The notes: generated by a model not told the origin, from the sequence alone. A stretch of 9,530 nt of DNA from CAZIPZ01 sp964541075 (GCA_964541075.1 CAZIPZ010000163.1:1-9530), one strand, 5' to 3'; numbered from the stretch's first letter, positions 1 to 6,485 are shown. Translations and numbers: made by a program.

Positions 1-837
1 ATTCTCGATGAACTGTTTCCCAAAGGTCCGCTTCGACGTGCTGCGGTGTTTGTGCACGACGCGACTGCTGGGCGCCAGCAGACACTTCCAACCTCGCTTC
101 CAGGCTTGGTAAGACAGGTCCACGTCCTCAACATATAGGGGATGATAAAGAGGATCCAGTCCCCCGATTTCGCGATATTTTTGTACATCGATCGCGCAGG
201 ATCCGCCCCCGGCCCAAAAAACAGGAACGGTTTCGGCCATTTCGTCCTGTGGCGAAATGTCGTCATGCCATAAATAGAAAAAGCCGCGGTCAAAACGAGC
301 CTTGGTCTTCCCAGTCTCCTCACGCCGTTCTCTGGGATCCGTGAAAAACACTTGTGACGTCACCGCGAAAATATCGGGCGCCTTGAAAGCATCCACAAGT
401 GGCTTAAGGAAGTTTCGATCGACGATCATGTCGTTGTTGAGAAATACAACGATTCCAGTATTCACCTGGAGAACACCCCGATTGTTGCCTCCAGTAAATC
501 CGTAGTTTCGATCGAGCTTCAAAAGACGCACTTCTGGAAAATGACCGCTAACGAAGTCGGCGCTTCCGTCGGTGCTGCCATTATCCACAACAAGGATGTC
601 GCATCCTTTGCAAGCCTCTACAACCTTCGGCAACGATTCTTGCAGTAGGCGCCTTCCATCCCAGTTCAAAATGACGACGGTGACCGAATGTTCGGACATG
701 GCTTCGCTCGGGAGCCGTGGTTTCAGGAAGCGAACCCCGTATCCAATGAGGTGCGCAAAGGTCAGCGTGAAGAAAACCAGGAGGTCGAATGGCAGCAACG
801 CGACGAGATACGGTGCAACGCGAAGCTTACTTAGCAT
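1..837 (-). CDS. GT2 family glycosyltransferase with N-terminal membrane helix, rhamnosyltransferase-like (3' end outside window)
   Basis: The frame is open from the ATG at 837-835 to the window edge (279 codons), so the C-terminus is missing. After an N-terminal hydrophobic stretch (about residues 8-36, LVALLPFDLLVFFTLTF core), a GT-A fold begins at residue ~52 with VTVVILNWDG. It continues with VVDNGSTDGS (83-92), NYGFTGGNN (111-119), the DXD-like metal/nucleotide site LNND (133-136), WAGGGS (209-214), and GGLDPLYHPLYVEDVDLSY with the acidic pair E237-D238. This pattern is that of the GT2 group containing WbbL-type rhamnosyltransferases, which transfer an NDP-sugar to lipid-linked or surface glycans on the cytoplasmic face. 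The start overlaps the rfbD stop by 7 nt (ATGCTAA), implying translational coupling and making dTDP-rhamnose a plausible donor. A second ATG at residue 47 would drop the helix. I prefer the upstream start because the extension is in frame, hydrophobic and coupled to rfbD. The family is secure; the sugar specificity is inferred. Confidence 0.9.
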   Translation of the reverse strand, partial: MLSKLRVAPYLVALLPFDLLVFFTLTFAHLIGYGVRFLKPRLPSEAMSEHSVTVVILNWDGRRLLQESLPKVVEACKGCDILVVDNGSTDGSADFVSGHFPEVRLLKLDRNYGFTGGNNRGVLQVNTGIVVFLNNDMIVDRNFLKPLVDAFKAPDIFAVTSQVFFTDPRERREETGKTKARFDRGFFYLWHDDISPQDEMAETVPVFWAGGGSCAIDVQKYREIGGLDPLYHPLYVEDVDLSYQAWKRGWKCLLAPSSRVVHKHRSTSKRTFGKQFIEN

Positions 838-1676
838 CCCAGATAAGCCGCCAGTGCAGCTTTCCAATGTCTCATTCTGTTCAAGCCGAGTTTCTTGAGA
901 TTGGCGTTTTCCAAAACGGAAAACCTGGGTCGAATGGCGGGCGCCTTGTACAGTTCAGAGGTGGTTGGCGTAAGCTCGGCCGAAACACCTGACAACGCGA
1001 AGATTTCTGCCGCAAACTCGTGCCACGAACATGATCCTTCGTTCGTTACGTGAAAGATTCCATAGTGTTGGGTTGATAACAGCAATGCGAGTTGCTCAGC
1101 GAGATCCTGCGTGGATGTGGGCGTCAACACTTGATCATCAACAACTTGAATGGCCTCGCCACGTTTTGCCTTCGCCAACATAGTCTCGACAAAGTTTCCC
1201 CCTTTGCCGCGACTTCCGGCTTTGCCATACAAGCCGCATGTGCGAACAAGAAAATGCTTTTTGGAATGTGATCGCACAAGGAACTCACCCGCAAGCTTTG
1301 TATTACCGTACACGCTCAAAGGACGGGGAATACTCTCTTCGGTGTAAGGACGGTCTGACGCTCCGTCGAACACGTAATCCGTGCTGATGTGCATGAATGC
1401 GGCATTCAGATCATTGGCAGCGCGAGCGAGATTGAGGACGGCGACTGCATTAACGCTATATGCAGTCTCTGGACGGTTCTCGCATTCGTCAACACGGTGA
1501 TACGCCGTTGTGTTGATAATCGTATCCGGATGTAGCTCTAGCAATAACTCTCGAGCGCGAGAGTAATCGACCACATCAAAATCACTCCTCGTCAGAGTAA
1601 TCAGGTCTGCCCCTTTAAGCGCTCGCGTCAAATCCTGGCCGAGTTGTCCATTCGCTCCCAAGAGTGCAATCCTCAT
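831..1676 (-). CDS. rfbD: dTDP-4-dehydrorhamnose reductase
   Basis: The 281-residue product catalyses the last step of dTDP-L-rhamnose synthesis, the NAD(P)H-dependent reduction of dTDP-4-dehydro-L-rhamnose, in the cytoplasm. It has the extended short-chain dehydrogenase layout: an N-terminal Rossmann motif GANGQLG (7-13), NTTAYHRVDECE (55-66, matching the conserved NAAAYTAVDxAE region), STDYVFDG (98-105), and the catalytic YxxxK as Y123 and K127 in SVYGNTK. RTCGLYG (145-151) and a C-terminal segment RPRFSVLENANLKKLG are also typical of RfbD. Length is close to the usual 280-300. The ATG at 1676 has a weak G-rich stretch (GGGG) a few bases upstream. The downstream GT2 gene starts inside its last codons, so the two are probably one transcript. 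The rfbA, rfbB and rfbC partners are not in the window. The gene is divergent from the peroxiredoxin gene. Confidence 0.95.
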   Translation of the reverse strand: MRIALLGANGQLGQDLTRALKGADLITLTRSDFDVVDYSRARELLLELHPDTIINTTAYHRVDECENRPETAYSVNAVAVLNLARAANDLNAAFMHISTDYVFDGASDRPYTEESIPRPLSVYGNTKLAGEFLVRSHSKKHFLVRTCGLYGKAGSRGKGGNFVETMLAKAKRGEAIQVVDDQVLTPTSTQDLAEQLALLLSTQHYGIFHVTNEGSCSWHEFAAEIFALSGVSAELTPTTSELYKAPAIRPRFSVLENANLKKLGLNRMRHWKAALAAYLGC

Positions 1677-1738
1677 GGTGACCCCAGCGTTGGTTAGTGT
1701 ATCCTGAAGCGTTGATTTTTAATGAATGGAGGCTTTAG
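1677..1738. promoter_or_regulatory. Divergent rfbD / peroxiredoxin intergenic region with peroxiredoxin Shine-Dalgarno
   Basis: This 62-bp gap separates two divergent starts, so it must hold at least part of both promoters. A good Shine-Dalgarno GGAGG lies at 1728-1732, six bases before the peroxiredoxin ATG at 1739, and fixes that start. A TTTAAT stretch at 1718-1723 could serve as a -10 element but has no well-spaced -35. I see no clear OxyR- or PerR-type operator. The ribosome-binding site is well supported; the promoter positions are not. Confidence 0.5.
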
Positions 1739-2323
1739 ATGGCTGCGTTTGTTTCTGACCCCGCTCCCAATTTTTCTGCCGACGCTTACGTTAACGGAGA
1801 GTTCCGCAAAGTTTCTTTGAGCGACTACAAGGGTAAGAAGGTTGTTTTGTTTTTCTATCCCTTGGATTTCACGTTCGTTTGTCCTACGGAGATTCTGGCT
1901 TTTTCCGATTCGATTCAGGAGTTCAAGAAACGCAACACTGAAGTGATCGGTGTATCGGTTGACTCCAAATTCACGCACCATGCGTGGGCTCAGGTGGCGC
2001 GCGAGGAAGGCGGAATCAACGGCGTCAACTATCCTCTTGTTTCGGACCTGGATAAGAGCATTGCCCGAAATTATGGCGTACTGCTTGAAAAGGACGGCAT
2101 TTCACTTCGCGGCCTGTTCATCATCAACAAGGATGGAGTTCTTAAGCATTCGACGATAAACCACCTTGATCTTGGTCGTAACGTTGAGGAAGTGCTGCGG
2201 CTCCTTGATGCGGTGGACTACTCGGAAGAGCACGGCGAAGTGTGCCCGGCAAACTGGAAAAAGGGCGAAAAAGCTATGAAGCCCTCTGCGAGCGGCCTGA
2301 AAGACTACGTAAAGTCAAAGTAA
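1739..2323 (+). CDS. Typical 2-Cys peroxiredoxin (AhpC/Prx1 family)
   Basis: The 194-residue cytoplasmic thiol peroxidase reduces hydrogen peroxide and organic hydroperoxides, with electrons supplied by thioredoxin or an AhpF-like reductase. The peroxidatic cysteine is C48 in DFTFVCPTEI, with the PxxxT/SxxC-type active site and the conserved arginine R124 in LRGLFIIN. The resolving cysteine is C169 in GEVCPANW. These two mark the obligate-dimer 2-Cys class. The residues aligned with the eukaryotic GGLG sensitivity motif read GGINGVNYP (91-99), and the tail ends in KDYVKSK instead of a YF-containing helix, so the enzyme should resist overoxidation (inference). The length matches the family. 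The start at 1739 is backed by GGAGG at 1728-1732. The gene is monocistronic: the next gene is convergent and no reductase is adjacent. It could be named ahpC or prx; the sequence does not decide which reductase it uses. Confidence 0.95.
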   Translation: MAAFVSDPAPNFSADAYVNGEFRKVSLSDYKGKKVVLFFYPLDFTFVCPTEILAFSDSIQEFKKRNTEVIGVSVDSKFTHHAWAQVAREEGGINGVNYPLVSDLDKSIARNYGVLLEKDGISLRGLFIINKDGVLKHSTINHLDLGRNVEEVLRLLDAVDYSEEHGEVCPANWKKGEKAMKPSASGLKDYVKSK

Positions 2324-2357
2324 GTCGCGCTGAAGAATCGGATTCGCTTCCGGCTCG

Positions 2358-2630
2358 CTAGAGCAGCACCACGCTCTGAAGACTGCTGATTTCGATTCGT
2401 TTTCCGCAGCGCGCATTGCTGCAGCGGACAACGTCATCGACGCGAACCATATAGTCCCTTGCCGCTTTGTACTTCGCGCGGTCTTCAGGCGTGGCCCGGG
2501 GCGGAAGCGATTGTTTTTTAGTTCGACGGATCCAGCGAATTTGGTACTGAGCAGACTGGCGGCACGATGGACAGGCAATCGTGTGCGGTTTGGTTTCTGT
2601 TTTCTCGGTAAAAAAATCTCTCTCTTCCAA
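2358..2630 (-). CDS. Small hypothetical protein with putative zinc ribbon
   Basis: I do not recognise a named family. The ~90-residue basic protein has two cysteine pairs, CPSC (C20, C23) and CSNARC (C70, C75), separated by a 46-residue Lys/Arg-rich linker, consistent with a split zinc ribbon. CGKRIE after the second pair is typical of such knuckles. There is no signal peptide or membrane segment, so it is probably cytoplasmic and perhaps nucleic-acid- or protein-binding (inference). No ATG precedes the first cysteines. I chose TTG at 2630-2628 because an AAAGGGA Shine-Dalgarno lies six bases upstream and the codon begins one base after the fumC stop. A TTG at 2651 is an alternative, overlapping fumC by 20 nt with no clear ribosome site. 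Placement directly behind fumC suggests cotranscription. It is convergent with the peroxiredoxin gene, with 34 bp between the two stops. Confidence 0.65.
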   Translation of the reverse strand: MEERDFFTEKTETKPHTIACPSCRQSAQYQIRWIRRTKKQSLPPRATPEDRAKYKAARDYMVRVDDVVRCSNARCGKRIEISSLQSVVLL

Positions 2631-2631
2631 G

Positions 2632-4056
2632 TTATTTCCCTTTCGCAGCAATGCCTGCCACGGTCATTCGGAAGGGATTGAGAATCTCATCCAGCCGCTT
2701 TGGGGGAAGTATTTTCCTTCTCAGGGCAACCTCGCGCACAGTCTGACCGCTCCGATACGACTCCTTAGCAATCTCTGCGGATGCATCGTAACCGATTTCC
2801 GCTGCAAGCGCCGTGCACATAGCTAGACTCTTCTCGACCATCTCCGTGCAACGGACAACATCCGCCTGGATACCGGAGACACAACGATCGGCGAAGTTTT
2901 TTGACGCGTTGGCCAGTATTCGAATGGACTCAAGAAGGTTATGCGCGATGACTGGCATCATTACATTTAGTTCGAAATTGCCAGCCTGAGCGGCCAGCGT
3001 GATGGTTGCGTCGTTTCCAATCACCTGCGCTGCAACCATAAGGACCGATTCCGCAATAACAGGATTCACTTTCCCGGGCATTATCGATGAACCCGGTTGG
3101 GTTTCCGGAAGGATGATCTCTCCTATGCCACATCGTGGACCGGAAGCCAGCCACCGGACGTCATTAGCAATTTTGCTGAGGCTCACGGCCACCGTCTTTA
3201 AAGAGCCGCTCGCTTCTACAATCGCATCCTTGCCGCCCTGCGCCTCAAAGTGATTTTCGGCCTCTCGAAATTTCAGCCCAGTCACTTTTGAAATTTGCTT
3301 GATCGTCTTTTGGGGAAATTGGGGATGGGTGTTGATGCCCGTACCGACAGCGGTTCCGCCCAACGCGAGTTCGCCGAGGGATTCTCGAACCTTCTCCAAT
3401 CGCTCTATGCCCAGCAGGATCTGTCGCGCATAGCCGCCAAACTCCTGACCCAACCTGATCGGAGTGGCATCCTGGAGATGAGTTCGTCCTATCTTAATGA
3501 TCGAGTCAAACTGTTTGGCCTTGGATAAAAGAGCCCTATGCAGACGTCTCAGCGCTGGAATCAGCAGACCCTCTATCGATTCGGATGCGGAAATGTGAAT
3601 AGCTGTAGGAATCACATCATTGCTGGACTGTCCAAGATTGACGTGATCATTCGGATGCACTGGTTTTTTTGAACCGACGACACCGCCAAGAATCTGGACC
3701 GCACGATTTGAGATTACTTCGTTTGCGTTCATATTCGTGGACGTCCCGGACCCAGTCTGGAAAATGTCGACTACAAAATGTTGGTCGAGTTTTCCGTCAA
3801 TCACCTCCTGAGCGGCCTTGATGATTGCGTTGGCTAATCTTCGGTCAAGCAAGCTCAGTTCGGTGTTGGACCGCGCCGCAGCCAGCTTTATTAACCCGAT
3901 AGCGCGAATGAACTCTCGGGGGAAGCGCAAACTGCTTATGGGAAAGTTCTCAACGGCACGCTGGGTTTGAGCTCCGTACAGAACTCCTGCGGGAATATGC
4001 ATTTCCCCCATCGAGTCCTTTTCAATGCGTTGTCCGCCTCCATCTGTAGACCTCAT
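2632..4056 (-). CDS. fumC: Class II fumarate hydratase
   Basis: The 474-residue enzyme interconverts fumarate and (S)-malate in the TCA cycle. It is the iron-independent homotetramer of the aspartase/fumarase superfamily. Visible motifs are RIEKDSMGE near the N-terminus (10-18), TGSGTSTNMNANEV (101-114), SSNDVIPTA (144-152), GRTHLQDATP with the T192-H193 pair (190-199), LGGTAVGTGIN (232-242), and the family signature GSSIMPGKVNP (322-332) carrying the catalytic serine loop. The TGSGTSTNMN and ALGGTAVGTGIN forms favour fumarase over aspartase or argininosuccinate lyase. Length fits (E. coli FumC is about 467). The ATG at 4056 is the only good start upstream of the conserved RIEKDSMGE. A GGAGGG lies about 13 bases upstream, rather far. 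Its first 35 nt overlap the end of the ATL gene, so translation may be coupled. The zinc-ribbon gene follows directly. Confidence 0.96.
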   Translation of the reverse strand: MRSTDGGGQRIEKDSMGEMHIPAGVLYGAQTQRAVENFPISSLRFPREFIRAIGLIKLAAARSNTELSLLDRRLANAIIKAAQEVIDGKLDQHFVVDIFQTGSGTSTNMNANEVISNRAVQILGGVVGSKKPVHPNDHVNLGQSSNDVIPTAIHISASESIEGLLIPALRRLHRALLSKAKQFDSIIKIGRTHLQDATPIRLGQEFGGYARQILLGIERLEKVRESLGELALGGTAVGTGINTHPQFPQKTIKQISKVTGLKFREAENHFEAQGGKDAIVEASGSLKTVAVSLSKIANDVRWLASGPRCGIGEIILPETQPGSSIMPGKVNPVIAESVLMVAAQVIGNDATITLAAQAGNFELNVMMPVIAHNLLESIRILANASKNFADRCVSGIQADVVRCTEMVEKSLAMCTALAAEIGYDASAEIAKESYRSGQTVREVALRRKILPPKRLDEILNPFRMTVAGIAAKGK

Positions 4057-4324
4057 ATGGGAAACACGCCCTCCGAAAACGAATGCCCTCAGCGGTTAAT
4101 CTTTCACGCTGAACCCATCCAATTTCGCCTTTACTTCGAATCTTTCCGCCAGCGCCAACCACCCGGTGCCACGGCAGCCCCGGAGGACAGGACCGCATCG
4201 CGGCAGCAACCTGACGTGGCGCAGAGCCGACCAACTCCGCGACATGACCGTATGATAGGACAGAACCACTTGGAATACGCCGAACTAAACTATAGATTGC
4301 ATTTCTGATTCGGGTGTTTGGCAT
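4022..4324 (-). CDS. Alkyltransferase-like protein (ATL, catalytically inactive MGMT homologue)
   Basis: The ~100-residue protein matches only the C-terminal DNA-binding domain of O6-alkylguanine-DNA alkyltransferase. It has the winged-helix segment SYGHVAELVGSAPRQVAAAM with the arginine-finger position (R in PRQV), and an active-site motif reading PWHRVV where MGMT has PCHRVI. The Cys-to-Trp change is the hallmark of ATL proteins, which bind and bend DNA at O6-alkylguanine and hand the lesion to nucleotide excision repair without dealkylating it (known for Atl1 and E. coli Atl/YbaZ). The tail YEVYRWRR resembles the YRW end of known ATLs. I chose the ATG at 4324-4322. A GTG at 4345 would add seven residues but has no ribosome site. 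The 3' end overlaps fumC by 35 nt in a different frame. Such overlap implies cotranscription, though no functional link to fumarase is known to me. It is divergent from the coiled-coil membrane protein gene. Confidence 0.88.
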   Translation of the reverse strand: MPNTRIRNAIYSLVRRIPSGSVLSYGHVAELVGSAPRQVAAAMRSCPPGLPWHRVVGAGGKIRSKGEIGWVQRERLTAEGIRFRRACFPYEVYRWRRTTH

Positions 4325-4491
4325 TATCGAAAACTCATTCCGCACGGTGGATGTCGCTAATTCTCGGCCGAAAGAGGCGGAAATCCCAACAAAACGAGCC
4401 GTTTCGGAGAATGCTCTCGTCTAAACCGTTGTTGTTATGGATAATCTACGATGTTTTGTTCGTTTCTTTCACAACATAAAGGGGCCAATCA
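4325..4491. promoter_or_regulatory. Divergent intergenic region between ATL and coiled-coil protein genes
   Basis: This gap must carry promoters for both flanking genes. On the plus strand, GATAAT at 4440-4445 is a candidate -10, but no good -35 sits 16-18 bases upstream. A strong AAAGGGG ribosome site at 4478-4484 precedes the ATG at 4492 and settles that start. On the minus side I see no convincing Shine-Dalgarno for the ATL gene. No operator-like palindrome stands out. Confidence 0.4.
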
Positions 4492-5406
4492 ATGTTCAGT
4501 CTGAGACCGAAAGAGGGCGGCGCTGGCTCAGGTCCGGCAAAGCCACAAAGCAACACCGGCATGACCGTTGCGCTAATTGTATGTTTACTGCTTATCGCCG
4601 GAGTGGGTTACAGCTCTTACAGCACTCGCATCACTTTGGAAGAACGGATCTCGTTTCTTGAAAGTCAGCTCGCAACCGAGAGCAAAGCGATCCGAACCCA
4701 GACAAACGATCTGGCGTCGGATATCGATGTCATCACGAAACGGGTCGGGGTCACCTCTCAAGAGCTGGATGAATCACGAAAGTTTGCAGAACGATTGCGG
4801 CAGGATCAAGAAAAGGCCAAGGCGGAGCTTTCAAGCCAACTCGCAACGAAAGCCGCAACTGAAGACGTCGCGGCTGTTCGGCAGGAGGCAAACACCAAAC
4901 TTGCTGAGGTTCAGCAGAACGCCGACACAAAGATTGGAAGCGTTTCCGGCGAAGTAAAGACGGTTGCCGCAAACTTAGAAACCACCAAGCAAGAGCTCAC
5001 TGAAAGCCGCCGTGATCTTGTCGACGTTAGAAACAGCTTGAGTCAGCAAATCGCCCGCAATGCAAACGAACTTGCTACGCTCCGCCAGAAAGGCGAGCGT
5101 GACTTTTTCGAGTTCGACCTGAAGAAAGGTAAAAAGGACCAAATGCAGCGCGTGGCTGACATCATGCTGGAACTTCGGAAAACCGACGTGAAGAGACAGA
5201 AATACGACGTTATTATAGGCGTCGACGATAACAAGCTCGAAAAGAAGGATAGAACAGCCAACGAGCCGGTCCAATTCCTCGTTGGCCGCGACAAACTTAG
5301 ATACGAGGTGGTCGTGAATTTCGTCGATAAGGACAGGATAAAAGGGTACCTAAGCACCCCCAAGGACAAAGTCTTATCTGCAGAACGGCCCGCCTTCAGA
5401 CCTTAA
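4492..5406 (+). CDS. Single-pass membrane protein with long coiled coil and unrecognised C-terminal domain
   Basis: I cannot assign a function. The 304-residue protein has a short Gly/Pro-rich N-terminal tail with basic residues (1-23) and one membrane segment (about 24-40, VALIVCLLLIAGVGY). A long Glu/Lys/Gln/Ala-rich coiled coil follows (about 45-198), then a compact C-terminal domain (about 202-291) opening with GERDFFEFDLKKGKK and containing ANEPVQFLVGRDKLRYEVVVNFV. The basic tail suggests N-in topology, so the coil and C-terminal domain would face the periplasm (inference). The positively charged, beta-rich end looks like a folded module and not more coil. The start is backed by AAAGGGG eight bases upstream. 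I recall similar hypothetical proteins in Acidobacteriota, sometimes mislabelled as chromosome-segregation ATPases; there is no Walker motif here. The stop codon overlaps that of the convergent DUF2231-type gene. Confidence 0.85.
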   Translation: MFSLRPKEGGAGSGPAKPQSNTGMTVALIVCLLLIAGVGYSSYSTRITLEERISFLESQLATESKAIRTQTNDLASDIDVITKRVGVTSQELDESRKFAERLRQDQEKAKAELSSQLATKAATEDVAAVRQEANTKLAEVQQNADTKIGSVSGEVKTVAANLETTKQELTESRRDLVDVRNSLSQQIARNANELATLRQKGERDFFEFDLKKGKKDQMQRVADIMLELRKTDVKRQKYDVIIGVDDNKLEKKDRTANEPVQFLVGRDKLRYEVVVNFVDKDRIKGYLSTPKDKVLSAERPAFRP

Positions 5407-5801
5407 TAACCCGAGAGTCGATGTCCGGTGACGGCGGCGGCAGCCACCAAGAAGGCGGCCGCCGCCCCTAGAACAAGCCATTTCACTGGATAACTTCGAT
5501 CGTTCCTCGCACGCGCAGAATACCGCCAAACGCCTAACGCTGTTGCAAGAATCGCCGCCATGATTCCGAACCCTGCATGTCCGGTTATGACTCCGGATTC
5601 GATTCGGCTGATGCCCGCGAGTTGCAAACCAGTGATTACGGCGGCAAGACTGGAAACAGACGCCCACATCATCAGGCCGTGACTAATGTCGTGCGATTCG
5701 AGCCGGTTTGAGTACGAACCCCATGCGTCATAAATCAGCGCAATAATGGTGAGCGCAATGGGAAAGTGAATGATTAGTCGATGAAGGGGAATATCGAACA
5801 T
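5403..5801 (-). CDS. DUF2231-type four-helix membrane protein
   Basis: The 132-residue integral membrane protein has four predicted helices (about 9-27, 45-63, 77-94 and 107-125). The N-terminal PLHRLIIHFPIAL (5-17), with H7 and H12, is the characteristic opening of DUF2231 proteins (LHPxxVHFPIAL type). The protein also has GHAGFG with H75 and a terminal TGHRLSGY with H127. The conserved histidines at helix ends suggest a heme or redox-linked role for the family, but its function is unestablished and I infer none. The ATG at 5801 lies three bases after the tdk stop with no visible Shine-Dalgarno, so translation probably depends on ribosomes finishing tdk. Its stop shares the TTAA at 5403-5406 with the stop of the convergent coiled-coil gene. 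Confidence 0.85.
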   Translation of the reverse strand: MFDIPLHRLIIHFPIALTIIALIYDAWGSYSNRLESHDISHGLMMWASVSSLAAVITGLQLAGISRIESGVITGHAGFGIMAAILATALGVWRYSARARNDRSYPVKWLVLGAAAAFLVAAAAVTGHRLSGY

Positions 5802-5804
5802 TAA

Positions 5805-6380
5805 CTAGTCTGCCGGCGGCTCGAAACAAAGTCGGCAGCGAGCCTCGTATGTGCCGCTGGCGCCCACCAAAACACGATTCGTACTTTCCACCAGACGCTG
5901 GGTTCGGTTGGCTGGCGCGCCGCAACGAACGCAAATCGCGAGGGTCTTTGTAATGTATTCGGCTGTGGACAGCAGCTGTGGCATCGGGTCGAATGGGCGG
6001 CCTCGATAGTCTTGGTCGAGCCCTGCCAAGATTACACGTTTGCCTGTATTAGCAAGTGTGTTGCAAACATCAATCAACCGTTCGTCGAAGAACTGACATT
6101 CGTCTATGCCGAGAACCTGTGTCATCGATTCGGTAAGATCGAGAATTTCTTGCGCCTTGGTGACGATTTGCGACTTGATCCTCATTTCACTGTGACTGAC
6201 GATGTGGTCTTCGGAATAGCGGTCGTCAATGCGCGGCTTGAAGATTTGAACGTGCTGGCGGGCAATCTGAGCGCGGCGCAGCCTCCGAATCAACTCTTCA
6301 CTTTTCCCGCTGAACATACTTCCACAAATGACCTCGATCCAGCCTAGATCTGCACGTTGATGCCTAAACTGTTCCGTCAT
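5805..6380 (-). CDS. tdk: Thymidine kinase (type II, zinc-containing)
   Basis: The 191-residue cytoplasmic enzyme phosphorylates thymidine with ATP in pyrimidine salvage. The Walker A motif GSMFSGKSEE spans 20-29 (K26, S27). The Walker B-like IDECQFFD (92-99) carries the catalytic glutamate E94, equivalent to DEAQF/DECQF in other TKs. The lasso/lid region follows GLDQDYRGRPF (120-130). The structural zinc site is C150-x2-C153 with C182-x2-C185, and the thymidine-binding loop is VGASGTYEARC (172-182). Length and motif order fit TK1-like enzymes. The ATG at 6380 has no Shine-Dalgarno, but a perfect TATAAT ends 14 bases upstream, so the leader may be only 6-8 nt. The DUF2231-type gene follows three bases after the stop and is probably cotranscribed. 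Divergent from ispG. Confidence 0.96.
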   Translation of the reverse strand: MTEQFRHQRADLGWIEVICGSMFSGKSEELIRRLRRAQIARQHVQIFKPRIDDRYSEDHIVSHSEMRIKSQIVTKAQEILDLTESMTQVLGIDECQFFDERLIDVCNTLANTGKRVILAGLDQDYRGRPFDPMPQLLSTAEYITKTLAICVRCGAPANRTQRLVESTNRVLVGASGTYEARCRLCFEPPAD

Positions 6381-6394
6381 AGTGGAAGAAGGTC

Positions 6395-6400
6395 ATTATA
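6395..6400 (-). promoter_or_regulatory. Candidate -10 box of tdk
   Basis: A perfect TATAAT reads on the minus strand, 14 bases before the tdk ATG. A start of transcription 6-8 bases downstream would leave a leader of roughly 6-8 nt without a Shine-Dalgarno. No recognisable -35 lies 16-18 bases upstream (the sequence there is GC-rich), so this is a candidate only. Confidence 0.4.
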
Positions 6401-6472
6401 GCTCATATGTTTCCTGGCGCCGGCTTGGGCGACGTCGCAGCAGCCCTGAAGAAGTTCCAATGATGTTTCATC

Positions 6473-6478
6473 TATAAT
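6473..6478 (+). promoter_or_regulatory. Candidate -10 box of ispG
   Basis: A perfect TATAAT lies seven bases before the ispG ATG at 6486. With usual spacing, transcription would begin at about 6485-6486, on the start codon itself, giving a leaderless mRNA. There is no Shine-Dalgarno before the ATG, which agrees with this. The -35 region (about 6449-6456) is not consensus. Confidence 0.45.
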
Positions 6479-6485
6479 CGTGGCT

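Noticed and set aside
302..992. Plus-strand open frames of 67-108 codons (302-505, 572-898, 789-992)
   Set aside because: They lie antisense to the GT2 and rfbD genes, which have clear family motifs; their translations have no recognisable domain.
2324..2357. Possible terminator hairpin between the peroxiredoxin and zinc-ribbon stops
   Set aside because: The palindrome GAATCGGATTC leaves a one-base loop and has no T tract, so it cannot form a normal intrinsic terminator.
2315..2578. 87-codon minus-strand open frame overlapping the zinc-ribbon gene
   Set aside because: It is out of frame with the CPSC/CSNARC pairs, and its own translation has no motif; the zinc-ribbon frame is the better coding candidate.
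3967..4308. 113-codon plus-strand open frame
   Set aside because: It is antisense to the ATL gene and the fumC 5' end, both of which carry strong family motifs; the translation is low-complexity and rich in Pro/Arg/Gln.
4343..4345. GTG as the ATL start
   Set aside because: No ribosome site precedes it and the added residues (VRNEFSI) are not family-like; ATG at 4324 is simpler.
6480..6482. GTG as the ispG start
   Set aside because: It sits two bases after a perfect TATAAT, upstream of the expected transcription start, and without a Shine-Dalgarno; the ATG at 6486 fits better.
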